A stretch of 28,978 bases of DNA from Thiomicrorhabdus sp034722175 (GTDB lineage: Bacteria; Pseudomonadota; Gammaproteobacteria; Thiomicrospirales; Thiomicrospiraceae), in NCBI GenBank assembly GCA_034722175.1, contig JAYENR010000231.1, positions 1 to 28,978 on the forward strand, written 5' to 3'. The notes beneath the pieces are model-generated. The model did no database searches and had not been told where the DNA came from. It saw nothing but the letters and a program-made list of their open reading frames with translations. Shown in pieces: positions 15,591 to 22,857 of the stretch; positions within the stretch are counted from its first letter, which is position 1; every line of letters begins with the position of its first letter. Made by a program: the position numbers and the translations under genes.

Positions 15591-16583
15591 ATGAAAACAA
15601 TGAAATATTGGTTAAGTTTATTAACGTTAGCCCCTACGGCAGCATTGGCAGGTGACTCTGGAATGTCTACAGTTGGGTTTGTGATTATAGCAGTTGGAAT
15701 TACAGCCGTCATTGTTGGGGCAGTCATGTATCTGTTTTGGTGTAATAGTTCGGGTGTTTGCGAGCAGAGCGAACTTTTAAATGATATTAAAGGTGTCTTA
15801 AGAAATGAATCTTTAGATACGGTTTTAAAATCAGATAATACGGACCCTAAATTATTACGTTACTTGAATCAGGTTTTAGAGTTAGCGCAAGACCAAACTA
15901 ACAATGCTTTGGTTCAAAAGTCTCATGCAGAAGGTCGTGTGGCTGAGTTGGAAAGTCAGATCGAAGAATTAAATGAGACACTATCGGCGTGTTATGCCCA
16001 GCAATCTGAAATGTCTACGGCTGTCGCCCCAGTCGCATTTGATAATACGGAACTGATGGATATGTCTAATCAATTAGCGGGTGTGGTGAGTCAATTAAGC
16101 TCAGGTTCGAGTGAAGGGATTGAGTCTGTTGAAAATGTCATTAGTGAAGTAAGTGGTTTAACTGAAGAAGTTTCTCATGCTTCTAGCGTGATTAAACAGC
16201 TTGAAGCAGACAGTAATAATATCGGTACGGTGTTAGTGTTGATTCGTGATATAGCGGAGCAGACGAACTTATTAGCTTTGAATGCGGCAATTGAAGCGGC
16301 ACGTGCTGGTGAGCATGGACGTGGTTTTGCCGTTGTTGCGGATGAAGTTAGAATTTTGGCTGGAAAAACTCAACAGGCCACCACGGAAATTCAAACGATT
16401 ATTGAAGAGTTACAGCAACGTGCCCGGAATGCGGTTCAAGTTATGGAGCATGGACAAGAGAGGGTGGAAGCCACTCAATCGCAGGCCGGTTATGTGAACG
16501 AAGCACTGCTTGCAATTGCAGATAACTTAACTAAATTACAGACGGCTCAACAAGGCTTGTCTGGTCTGATTCAACAATCTTAA
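15591..16583 (+). CDS. Small membrane-anchored MCP-like chemoreceptor in the flagellar operon
   Basis: Chemoreceptor-type signalling protein of 330 residues. The N-terminus looks like a signal peptide (1-20, ending TAALA) followed almost at once by one membrane helix (about 27-50), so at most a handful of residues would be periplasmic. No ligand-binding domain and no recognisable HAMP domain are present. Residues ~55-130 form a polar coiled-coil-like stretch (HAEGRVAELESQIEELNETL). The MCP hairpin tip is near perfect: AEQTNLLALNAAIEAARAGE at 222-241, then HGRGFAVVADEVRILA. The residues equivalent to Tsr Asn381, Glu385, Arg388 and Glu391 are kept, so CheA/CheW binding is expected. About 89 residues follow the tip, suggesting a short (24-28 heptad) class. 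There is no C-terminal NWETF-type tether. It lies nine bases after fliK and 55 before motA. Confidence 0.88.
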   Translation: MKTMKYWLSLLTLAPTAALAGDSGMSTVGFVIIAVGITAVIVGAVMYLFWCNSSGVCEQSELLNDIKGVLRNESLDTVLKSDNTDPKLLRYLNQVLELAQDQTNNALVQKSHAEGRVAELESQIEELNETLSACYAQQSEMSTAVAPVAFDNTELMDMSNQLAGVVSQLSSGSSEGIESVENVISEVSGLTEEVSHASSVIKQLEADSNNIGTVLVLIRDIAEQTNLLALNAAIEAARAGEHGRGFAVVADEVRILAGKTQQATTEIQTIIEELQQRARNAVQVMEHGQERVEATQSQAGYVNEALLAIADNLTKLQTAQQGLSGLIQQS

Positions 16584-16638
16584 CGACCAAATTTGATAAG
16601 AATAAATAGAACAATAAGAATAACAAGGTAGCTTTGCT

Positions 16639-17490
16639 ATGAAAGCGATAGTTGGTACGCTCGTCGTAATTGGAACACTGTTGGGGGGATACTTGCCTCA
16701 CGGGAGTTTCGGAATCCTGATACAACCGCTAGAGGTGGTGATTATCTGTGGTGGAGCCATAGGTGCTTATATTATTGCGAATCCAGGTTGGGTTGTTAAA
16801 GCAGGTTTCTCTCATAGTCTGGGTTTAGCTAAGCCGGATCCTGTTACTCAAGAGATGCACATGGAACTGTTAGGGTTGATGTTCCGTCTATTCAATAAAG
16901 CACGTCGTGAAGGTTTGATGTCGATTGAAGCAGACGTTGAGGACCCACATTCAAGTGAGTTGTTTAACAGTGCTCCTTTAGTGGCGGGTGACCACCATGC
17001 CGTTGACTTTATTTGTGACTACTTACGTTTAATGATCAGTGGGGCTTCCAACCCCTATCAACTAGAGGACTTGATGATTCTTGAAGTGGATTTACATCAT
17101 CATGAGGCCTTAATGCCTTCAGAAGCGATTGCTAAAGTAGGTGAAGGTCTACCCGCGTTTGGTATCGTTGCCGCGGTTCTGGGTATTATCGTGACCATGA
17201 CCTACCTAGATGCGGGACCAATGGAAATTGCTCACCATATGTCAGTGGCACTGGTAGGAACTTTCTTAGGTATTTTATTTGCGTATGGTTTTATTGCTCC
17301 TATCTCCTCAGATTTAGCGAACCGTGCGAATTCTGGAAGTGCTTTTTATGGTGTGATTAAAACCTGTTTGATGGCGAACTTGAATGGTTACGCGCCACAA
17401 GTTGCTGTTGAGTTTGGACGAAAAGCCATTCCAGGTAAACTTAGACCGAGTTTTAAAGAAGTTGATGAATTCCTACAGAGTCAAAAATAG
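16639..17490 (+). CDS. motA: Flagellar stator protein MotA
   Basis: Inner-membrane stator subunit that, with MotB, forms the ion channel and pushes on FliG. The 283-residue protein is of the E. coli MotA type and aligns with a one-residue offset. The FliG-contact charges Arg89 and Glu97 (E. coli Arg90, Glu98) are kept, as are the channel prolines Pro172 and Pro221 (E. coli 173, 222). Four membrane segments are visible, the last two around PAFGIVAAVLGIIV and VALVGTFLGILFAYGF. Ala179 sits where sodium-type PomA has Thr158, which favours proton use (inference). GYAPQVAVEFGRKAIPGKLR is the conserved C-terminal motif. AAGGT precedes the ATG at a long spacing. Confidence 0.95.
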   Translation: MKAIVGTLVVIGTLLGGYLPHGSFGILIQPLEVVIICGGAIGAYIIANPGWVVKAGFSHSLGLAKPDPVTQEMHMELLGLMFRLFNKARREGLMSIEADVEDPHSSELFNSAPLVAGDHHAVDFICDYLRLMISGASNPYQLEDLMILEVDLHHHEALMPSEAIAKVGEGLPAFGIVAAVLGIIVTMTYLDAGPMEIAHHMSVALVGTFLGILFAYGFIAPISSDLANRANSGSAFYGVIKTCLMANLNGYAPQVAVEFGRKAIPGKLRPSFKEVDEFLQSQK

Positions 17491-17521
17491 TGACACTTGA
17501 ACGGAATAACCGAGAAGTATT

Positions 17522-18409
17522 ATGAGTGATGAACAATCCATAATAATTAAACGACTGAACAAGTGCCCCCACGTTGCACACGGTGGGGCATGGAAAATTG
17601 CGTTTGCGGATTTCATGACGGCAGCCATGGCTTTCTTCCTAATGCTTTGGGTGTTAGGTGGGGTTAACGACGAAGAGATGAAAGCAATGGCTGAGTACTT
17701 TCGTAACCCAACAGTAATTGAAGCCTCACCTATGAAATTAATCGAGTCAGATGAAGCTGGGCAGTCATCTGACTCGATGATTGATATGGGCGGGTTCAAA
17801 GATGCACCGAAAGGAAAAGAGGGCGATGAAGATGGTTCTGGTAAAGAAGGTCAAGAACAAGCCCAAATGGATGCAATGAAAATTGCCTTAGAGCAAAAGA
17901 TTGATACTGATCCAGATTTAAGTAAGTTTAAAAACCAGTTAAAGATTGATATCACTCCAAATGGCCTTCAAGTTCAAATTTTAGATGACCGTAAGCGCCC
18001 GATGTTTGGTTCAGGTGTTGACCTGCCTCGTGACTATGCAATGAAACTTTTACAAGAGGTGGGCGAGGTGATGGCCAAGACCACAAATAAGATCAGTATT
18101 GCCGGCCATACCGATTCTTCTGGTTATCACGATCAATCAGAATATACTAACTGGGAGTTGTCTGCTGACCGTGCTAATGCAGCGAGAAGATTGTTGTTAC
18201 AAGGTGGGGTAGATAGCAAGCGAATTGCTCAAGTTGTTGGATTGTCTGATACAGTGCCATTTGATTCAGAAAACCCGTATAATCCTCGAAATAGACGTAT
18301 AAGTATTATTGTTTTATCCAAAGAAGCCGAGATGCGCTTAAGTAGTTTGAGTGAAGCTCCCGCTTTAGAGGATTTAAGTAAAGAGTTGGCCAATCCGATC
18401 GGTCATTAA
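17522..18409 (+). CDS. motB: Flagellar stator protein MotB
   Basis: Stator subunit that anchors to peptidoglycan and carries the ion-binding aspartate. The 295-residue protein has a basic cytoplasmic tail, then one membrane helix with HGGAWKIAFADFMTAAMAFF; Asp30 corresponds to E. coli Asp32. The plug region follows (NDEEMKAMAEYFRNP). A charged, glycine-rich linker (about 95-120) leads to the OmpA-like peptidoglycan-binding domain (about 190-285, SIAGHTDSSGY and NPRNRRISIIVLSK). The residue two before the Asp is Phe28, as in sodium-type PomB, where E. coli MotB has Tyr; the rest of the helix is MotB-like. It lies 31 bases after motA and 50 before fliL. Confidence 0.95.
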   Translation: MSDEQSIIIKRLNKCPHVAHGGAWKIAFADFMTAAMAFFLMLWVLGGVNDEEMKAMAEYFRNPTVIEASPMKLIESDEAGQSSDSMIDMGGFKDAPKGKEGDEDGSGKEGQEQAQMDAMKIALEQKIDTDPDLSKFKNQLKIDITPNGLQVQILDDRKRPMFGSGVDLPRDYAMKLLQEVGEVMAKTTNKISIAGHTDSSGYHDQSEYTNWELSADRANAARRLLLQGGVDSKRIAQVVGLSDTVPFDSENPYNPRNRRISIIVLSKEAEMRLSSLSEAPALEDLSKELANPIGH

Positions 18410-18459
18410 TATACGGTTAAACTGAATTGATTTAAATATTTGAATTTAAGGGTAGCAGC

Positions 18460-19053
18460 ATGGCGGAAGAAGAAGTACAAGAAAAAGAAAAAAAAGGTGG
18501 TGGTAAAGGCATCATTATTATCCTTTTAGTTATCTTGATTCTAATGATGGTCGGTATTGGAGTATTGGTTTATCTATTGCTAGGTGCTGATAAAGGTAAA
18601 GATGATGCTTCTGCAGATACAGAAATTCATGCTTCAGCTGAACATGGTGATGAAGCTGAAGGTGATAGCCATGCTAAAGAGTACTCTCCCAAGTATAAAC
18701 AATTTGAACCACCTGCTCCAGGTTCACCGCCAGCCTATTTTACGATGGAAAAATTTGTAGTGAACTTTAATGGTGATGGGCAGGCTAAGTTTTTAGCAGT
18801 GGACTTGAAGTTCATGTCGTATTACACACCTATTGTAGGTGATGCGGGTGAAATGGAACATTTACGTCCTATTCTTAAAAATGATATTCAGCGTTTGTTA
18901 CGTAACCAACATTTTAATGATCTAAATACACCAGAAGGCCCTGATAAGTTGCGAGAAGAGATTCTGGCAACCGCGCGCAAAATTTTAGAGAAACATAATA
19001 TCTATCCTGATCTGTTGGAAGATGTTTATATGACTCGTTTTGTGATGCAATAG
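18460..19053 (+). CDS. fliL: Flagellar basal-body-associated protein FliL
   Basis: Inner-membrane protein that rings and supports the stator units around the motor. The 197-residue protein has a charged, lysine-rich N-terminus, one membrane helix at about 17-41 (IIIILLVILILMMVGIGVLV), an acidic H/D/E-rich periplasmic linker (about 45-75) and the FliL domain (about 85-197, with YFTMEKFVVNFNGDGQAKFL and LRPILKNDIQRLLRNQHF). It is somewhat longer than the ~155-residue enterobacterial form because of the linker. It directly follows motAB here, in keeping with its physical contact with stators. Confidence 0.93.
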   Translation: MAEEEVQEKEKKGGGKGIIIILLVILILMMVGIGVLVYLLLGADKGKDDASADTEIHASAEHGDEAEGDSHAKEYSPKYKQFEPPAPGSPPAYFTMEKFVVNFNGDGQAKFLAVDLKFMSYYTPIVGDAGEMEHLRPILKNDIQRLLRNQHFNDLNTPEGPDKLREEILATARKILEKHNIYPDLLEDVYMTRFVMQ

Positions 19054-19076
19054 CGATCTGGAATAAGGCATAACGA

Positions 19077-20096
19077 ATGGATGATATCCTAAGCCAAGAC
19101 GAAGTCGATGCACTCCTCAAAGGAATGGGCGGTGGCGATGTTGAAACCGAAGATGATGATTCTGCGGATTCAAGTAGCGCTAAAGTCTATGACTTTACTA
19201 ACCAGGAGCGAATTGTTCGTGGCCGTCTACCTGCATTAGATATCATCAATGAACGATTTGCGCGAGGTTTTCAGCGTCATTTCAATGAGATGATCATGTC
19301 GAGTGTTGAAGTGACACCAGGCGAAGTTAAGATTATTAAAATGATTGATTACTTACGTAATCTGTTTGTGCCAACCAGTTTAAATATATATCGAATTAAC
19401 CCATTGAACGGGGTTTCTCTGTTTACTTTAGATTCCAAGTTAATCTTTACTGCGGTAGATATCTATTTTGGTGGAACAGGCCTGTTACCTTTTAAGATTG
19501 AAGGTCGTGAATATACCCCTGTTGAAATGAGTATGGTGCGCAGTATCTTAGATATCTCTTCTGAGAACTTACGTAAGGCTTGGGGGCCGGTGATGGATAT
19601 CGAAATTGAGTATATGCACTCAGAGATGAATCCAAAGTTTGCCGGAATCGTTGATCCAACAGATATGATTGTCGTCAGCCCAATTCATGTACGTTTTGAA
19701 GGGGTAGAAGGACGTGTTGATATCGTCATGCCTTATGCGATGCTTGAACCGGTTCGAGATAAGCTTGAAGAGGGAATGCAGAATCTTCAGGGTGAGAGTG
19801 ATAATCGTTGGTCACGTACACTGAAAGATGAAGCGAAAAATATTGAAATTGATCTGTCTGTTAATTTAGCTGAATTAAAGATGAATATGGACGATCTAAT
19901 GAAAATGGAAAAAGGCGATATTATTCCAATTGATATGCCGGAACAGGTCACCGTTAAGGCGGAAGGCATTGCCATTGTTCGTGGTAAGTTAGGCGAAAGT
20001 AACAATAAAAAAGCAGTCAAGATTGAGGATGTGTTTCATCATCCTGCTTATCAAGAGCGCAAGGTAGAAAATGTGAAGGAGTGGTACGATGAGTGA
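19077..20096 (+). CDS. fliM: Flagellar motor switch protein FliM
   Basis: C-ring subunit that binds phosphorylated CheY and reverses the motor. The 339-residue length is normal. The N-terminal CheY-binding peptide DDILSQDEVDALLKGMGGGD is intact. The middle CheC-like domain begins near NQERIVRGRLPALDIINERF and contains the FGGTG turn (DIYFGGTGLLPFKIEGREYT), and the C-terminal SpoA domain ends the protein. It is preceded by a 23-base gap after fliL. Its 3' end overlaps fliN by eight bases, which couples expression of the two C-ring proteins. Confidence 0.97.
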   Translation: MDDILSQDEVDALLKGMGGGDVETEDDDSADSSSAKVYDFTNQERIVRGRLPALDIINERFARGFQRHFNEMIMSSVEVTPGEVKIIKMIDYLRNLFVPTSLNIYRINPLNGVSLFTLDSKLIFTAVDIYFGGTGLLPFKIEGREYTPVEMSMVRSILDISSENLRKAWGPVMDIEIEYMHSEMNPKFAGIVDPTDMIVVSPIHVRFEGVEGRVDIVMPYAMLEPVRDKLEEGMQNLQGESDNRWSRTLKDEAKNIEIDLSVNLAELKMNMDDLMKMEKGDIIPIDMPEQVTVKAEGIAIVRGKLGESNNKKAVKIEDVFHHPAYQERKVENVKEWYDE

Positions 20097-20520
20097 TGAA
20101 GAGGATTTAAGTGCATGGGGTGATGCCTTAAATGAGCAAGCAGAAGCAACGGAAGAGGATCCTTGGGGGGATGCTTTAAACGAGCAAGCTGAAGCTGAAT
20201 CCGTTTCTTCTACCCCTGATCTTGATGCGCTTGCTTCTAGCCGTGGTGACAGTGCAGATAAGGTGGATCTGGATGTCTTGCTGGATATACCAGTTACCTT
20301 GCAGCTTGAAATAGGTCGGACTAAAGTATCCATTAGAAATTTACTTTCTTATACTCAAGGTTCAGTGGTGGAGATGGATCGTTTAGCTGGAGAGCCGTTA
20401 GATTTGTTAGTTAATGGGACACTGATCGCTCATGGTGAAGTTGTCGTCATTAATGATAAATTTGGTGTAAGATTGACAGACGTGATCAGTCCACAAGAAC
20501 GGATTAAGAAGCTGAAATAA
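20089..20520 (+). CDS. fliN: Flagellar motor switch protein FliN
   Basis: C-ring subunit and docking site for the FliH-FliI export complex. The C-terminal SpoA domain (about 65-143) is canonical: DIPVTLQLEIGRTKVSIRNL, LSYTQGSVVEMDRLAGEPLD, VNGTLIAHGEVVVINDKFGV. The N-terminal ~55 residues are acidic and contain an exact repeat of WGDALNEQAEA at 10-20 and 26-36. The start lies inside the end of fliM (eight-base overlap), with GAAGGAG just upstream. The TAA stop shares its last base with the ATG of fliO. Confidence 0.96.
   Translation: MSDEEDLSAWGDALNEQAEATEEDPWGDALNEQAEAESVSSTPDLDALASSRGDSADKVDLDVLLDIPVTLQLEIGRTKVSIRNLLSYTQGSVVEMDRLAGEPLDLLVNGTLIAHGEVVVINDKFGVRLTDVISPQERIKKLK
20116..20196 (+). 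repeat. Two 33-bp direct repeats in fliN
   Basis: Copies at 20116-20148 and 20164-20196 (48 bases apart) encode WGDALNEQAEA twice. They match at 28 of 33 bases, and all five differences are at third codon positions and silent (GGT/GGG, GCC/GCT, AAT/AAC, GCA/GCT twice). Confidence 0.92.
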
Positions 20521-21062
20521 TGCCAAGTGTTTTATTAAACTTTATACTCAAATTTACAGCAATAAAATTAAGAGGTTTTTTTAAACCTCTTTTTGCGTTT
20601 TTAATGCTTGGTTTTTCACAAGTGGTCTTGGCAGAGCAGGGTACTCAATTAGGTGAATCTGTTGTTCAGCCTAGTGACCATTTTATGCAAATTGTCCTGT
20701 CACTCGTCCTTGTCCTATTGATTATCTTTCTTTCTGCTTGGATGTTACGACGTTATGGCCGCTTTCCAGGTGTGGCAGACGGCAACCTCAAAGTATTAGG
20801 CGCGTTATCCGTTGGTCAAAGAGAACGGGTATTACTACTTCAGGTAGGTAAAGAGCAGATTTTAGTCGGGGTCACCAGTAGTCGAATTTCAACTTTACAT
20901 CACTTAAATGAGAATGTTGAAGTCGCTTCAGCGCAACCTGTAAATGGTTCTTTTGCTTCTCGTTTACAAGAAGCCTTGTCGCAAAAACAAGCTCCAGTTC
21001 AAGAAACGTCAGACAGTCTTCAAACTCAGGAAAAGAGATCGACCTCTAGTGAAAATTCGTAA
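20520..21062 (+). CDS. fliO: Flagellar export gate assembly protein FliO
   Basis: Membrane protein that helps assemble the FliP ring of the export gate. The 180-residue protein has an N-terminal signal-peptide-like segment (about 1-38, hydrophobic core FFKPLFAFLMLGF, probable cleavage after VLA), then one membrane helix (about 55-75, VLSLVLVLLIIFLSAWML) followed by RRYGRF and the FliO domain (LGALSVGQRERVLLLQVGKE, ILVGVTSSRISTLHHL). The ATG overlaps the fliN stop by one base. An alternative in-frame ATG at 20604 would remove most of the signal peptide and has no ribosome binding site, so I prefer 20520. A terminator-like hairpin sits within codons 17-25. The 3' end overlaps fliP by 14 bases. 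Confidence 0.88.
   Translation: MPSVLLNFILKFTAIKLRGFFKPLFAFLMLGFSQVVLAEQGTQLGESVVQPSDHFMQIVLSLVLVLLIIFLSAWMLRRYGRFPGVADGNLKVLGALSVGQRERVLLLQVGKEQILVGVTSSRISTLHHLNENVEVASAQPVNGSFASRLQEALSQKQAPVQETSDSLQTQEKRSTSSENS
20570..20594 (+). terminator. Terminator-like hairpin inside fliO
   Basis: Perfect nine-base arms AAGAGGTTT (20570-20578) and AAACCTCTT (20583-20591) around a TTTT loop; the 3' arm runs into a T-tract ending at 20594. It has the form of an intrinsic terminator or attenuator but lies within the first 25 codons of fliO, 50 bases after the fliN stop. Three GC pairs make it moderate in strength. Activity is not shown by sequence alone. Confidence 0.55.
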
Positions 21063-21801
21063 TTTTGTTTTATTGTTAGCTTTATTGTTTGCTCCAATAT
21101 TAGCTTGGGCAATGCCTGGTGTTCCCGCTTTTACGGTTGAGACGGATGCCGCTGGAAACCAAGATTACACGCTAACCATGCAAATTTTGTTGCTGATGAC
21201 GGGGCTTACTCTGTTACCAGCGGCATTGATTGCCATGACTTCCTTTTTAAGGATCATTATTGTACTGGCCTTGTTACGACAGGCGTTAGGAACTATGCAG
21301 ACACCTTCAACTAAGGTCTTGATTTCACTTGCTCTGTTTTTAACGTTGTTTATCATGTCTCCGGTATTGGATAAGATCTATGAAACAGCGGTTGAGCCTT
21401 ATATGGAAGAACAGATTCAGTTTAAAGAAGCGGTCGAGCTTGGATCAAAACCCATGTATCAATTCATGTTGCAACAGACTCGTGAAGATGATCTAGGCAT
21501 GTTTGCAGAGATGGCAAATGTCACCCTTGAAGATCCGCAGTCTATTCCGTTTAAAGTATTGATTCCCGCCTTTATGACCAGTGAGTTAAAAACCGCTTTC
21601 CAAATTGGTTTTATGTTGTTTATTCCATTTTTGATTATCGATCTGGTTGTCGCCAGTTTATTGATGTCGATGGGGATGATGATGTTGTCACCTATGATTA
21701 TCTCTTTGCCGTTTAAGTTAATGTTATTTGTATTAATTGACGGTTGGGCATTGGTTGTGGGAACATTGGCTAATAGTTTTGTGGTTCCTGGAGGGATCTG
21801 A
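21049..21801 (+). CDS. fliP: Flagellar export gate protein FliP
   Basis: Core subunit of the FliPQR export gate in the inner membrane. I place the start at the GTG at 21049, giving 250 residues (E. coli FliP has 245). This gives a proper signal peptide (KIRNFVLLLALLFAPILAWA, then MPG). The frame is open further upstream within fliO, but that extension encodes a basic sequence with no FliP similarity. Conserved blocks are LTLLPAALIAMTSFLRIIIV, LLRQALGTMQTPS, FLTLFIMSPVLDKIY, QTREDDLGMFAEMA, LIPAFMTSELKTAFQIGFML and SLPFKLMLFVLIDGW. It overlaps fliO by 14 bases and shares one base with fliQ (TGATG), consistent with coupled translation. Confidence 0.95.
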   Translation: MKIRNFVLLLALLFAPILAWAMPGVPAFTVETDAAGNQDYTLTMQILLLMTGLTLLPAALIAMTSFLRIIIVLALLRQALGTMQTPSTKVLISLALFLTLFIMSPVLDKIYETAVEPYMEEQIQFKEAVELGSKPMYQFMLQQTREDDLGMFAEMANVTLEDPQSIPFKVLIPAFMTSELKTAFQIGFMLFIPFLIIDLVVASLLMSMGMMMLSPMIISLPFKLMLFVLIDGWALVVGTLANSFVVPGGI

Positions 21802-22070
21802 TGCAAGAAGCGTTTGTTTTAACACTTGGGCAAAAGATGTTAGAGGTAACAGCCATGTTAGCCGCACCTTTGTTGATTCCTGCGTTGATTGTTGGTTTGT
21901 TAGTCGGGATGTTTCAAGCAGCCACGCAGATTAATGAAATGACCTTAAGCTTTATTCCTAAATTGGCCATTGTCGCCATCGCTTTGGTGGTCTTTGGGCC
22001 TTGGATGTTAACGACCTTGATTTCATTTACCCGAGAGCTTTATCAGAATATCCCCGCTCTTATTGGATAA
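21801..22070 (+). CDS. fliQ: Flagellar export gate protein FliQ
   Basis: Small two-helix membrane subunit of the FliPQR gate. The 89-residue length is exactly typical. Helix 1 spans about 14-40 (AAPLLIPALIVGLLVGMFQA) and helix 2 about 50-75 (LAIVAIALVVFGPWMLTTLI). The motif TQINEMTLSFIPKLA between them is the conserved family loop. GAGGG lies four or five bases before the ATG, whose first base is the last base of the fliP stop. fliR follows after three bases. Confidence 0.97.
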   Translation: MQEAFVLTLGQKMLEVTAMLAAPLLIPALIVGLLVGMFQAATQINEMTLSFIPKLAIVAIALVVFGPWMLTTLISFTRELYQNIPALIG

Positions 22071-22073
22071 GTT

Positions 22074-22853
22074 ATGAGTTTCAGTTACGTTGAGTTTATG
22101 CAACTCTTAGGCCTATATTTTTGGCCTTTTGTACGTATTGGTGCCATGCTTTCAATTCTGCCTTTGTATAGTATTCAAGCGATTTCTATGCAGACACGCG
22201 TTATCCTTACCTTGTTTATTACCCTTGTGGTAGCTCCAAATTTAGCCTTACCTCCTCCTGTTGATCCATTTACTTGGCAAGGTGTACTGTTTCTCGTCCA
22301 GCAGATATTGATTGGGTTGGCGATGGGGACGATCTTTTTGGTGGTGTTTCAGGCATTTGTGATTGCCGGACATATTATTTCTATGGGGATGGGGTTGGCA
22401 TTTGCCCAAATGGTTGATCCTGGAACGGGGGTAAACTCGCCAGTTGTTGCTCAATATTTTACGATTGTGGTCACGCTGCTTTTTTTGGCGATGAACGGGC
22501 ATTTATTAGTGATTCAAATCGTGGTTGATAGTTTTGAGTACTTGCCCATAGGGGTACACTTCCTTAATCAAGAAAGTTTAATGACGATTGTAGAATTTGG
22601 AAGTTATATGTTTTCCGCAGGGGTCTTGGTTGGTTTACCAGCAGTGACCGCTCTGTTATTGATTAACGTCTCCTTTGGTGTGGTGACACGTGCGGCCCCT
22701 GCACTGAATATTTTTGCGGTTGGTTTTCCGGTGACATTGATAACAGGCCTAGTGATGTTGTCTTTGACAACACCGATCGTGCTACCGCACCTTCAAGAGC
22801 TGATTCATAATGCAATGCAGGCTATTTCCGGCTTTAGATTGGTAACTGGGTAG
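22074..22853 (+). CDS. fliR: Flagellar export gate protein FliR
   Basis: Single-copy gate subunit that completes the FliPQR complex and contacts FlhB. The 259-residue protein is strongly hydrophobic with six or so membrane segments. Family features seen are FVRIGAMLSILPLYS near the N-terminus, VLFLVQQILIGLAMGTIFLV, MGMGLAFAQMVDPGTGVNSP, and APALNIFAVGFPVTLITGLV near the C-terminus. It starts three bases after fliQ and ends four bases before flhB, so the gate genes form a tight block. Confidence 0.97.
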   Translation: MSFSYVEFMQLLGLYFWPFVRIGAMLSILPLYSIQAISMQTRVILTLFITLVVAPNLALPPPVDPFTWQGVLFLVQQILIGLAMGTIFLVVFQAFVIAGHIISMGMGLAFAQMVDPGTGVNSPVVAQYFTIVVTLLFLAMNGHLLVIQIVVDSFEYLPIGVHFLNQESLMTIVEFGSYMFSAGVLVGLPAVTALLLINVSFGVVTRAAPALNIFAVGFPVTLITGLVMLSLTTPIVLPHLQELIHNAMQAISGFRLVTG

Positions 22854-22857
22854 CGAA

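Noticed and set aside
16584..16638. Possible weak sigma-70 promoter (TTGATA ... TAAGAA) before motA
   Set aside because: The -10 match is poor and the stretch is simply AT-rich. I do not support a separate motAB promoter.
16639..18409. Possible Zorya-type defence system, which also uses MotA/MotB-like proteins
   Set aside because: MotA and MotB here have normal flagellar lengths and conserved FliG-contact and peptidoglycan-binding features. No ZorC/ZorD/ZorE-like gene is present, and the surroundings are flagellar.
19989..20333. Minus-strand frame opposite fliM/fliN encoding a repeated FKASPQ-type peptide
   Set aside because: The repeat is the complement of the fliN WGDALNEQAEA repeat. The plus-strand genes explain it fully.
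20944..21048. Upstream extension of the fliP frame into fliO
   Set aside because: The extra 35 codons encode a basic sequence unlike FliP. Starting at GTG 21049 gives a proper signal peptide and the family length.
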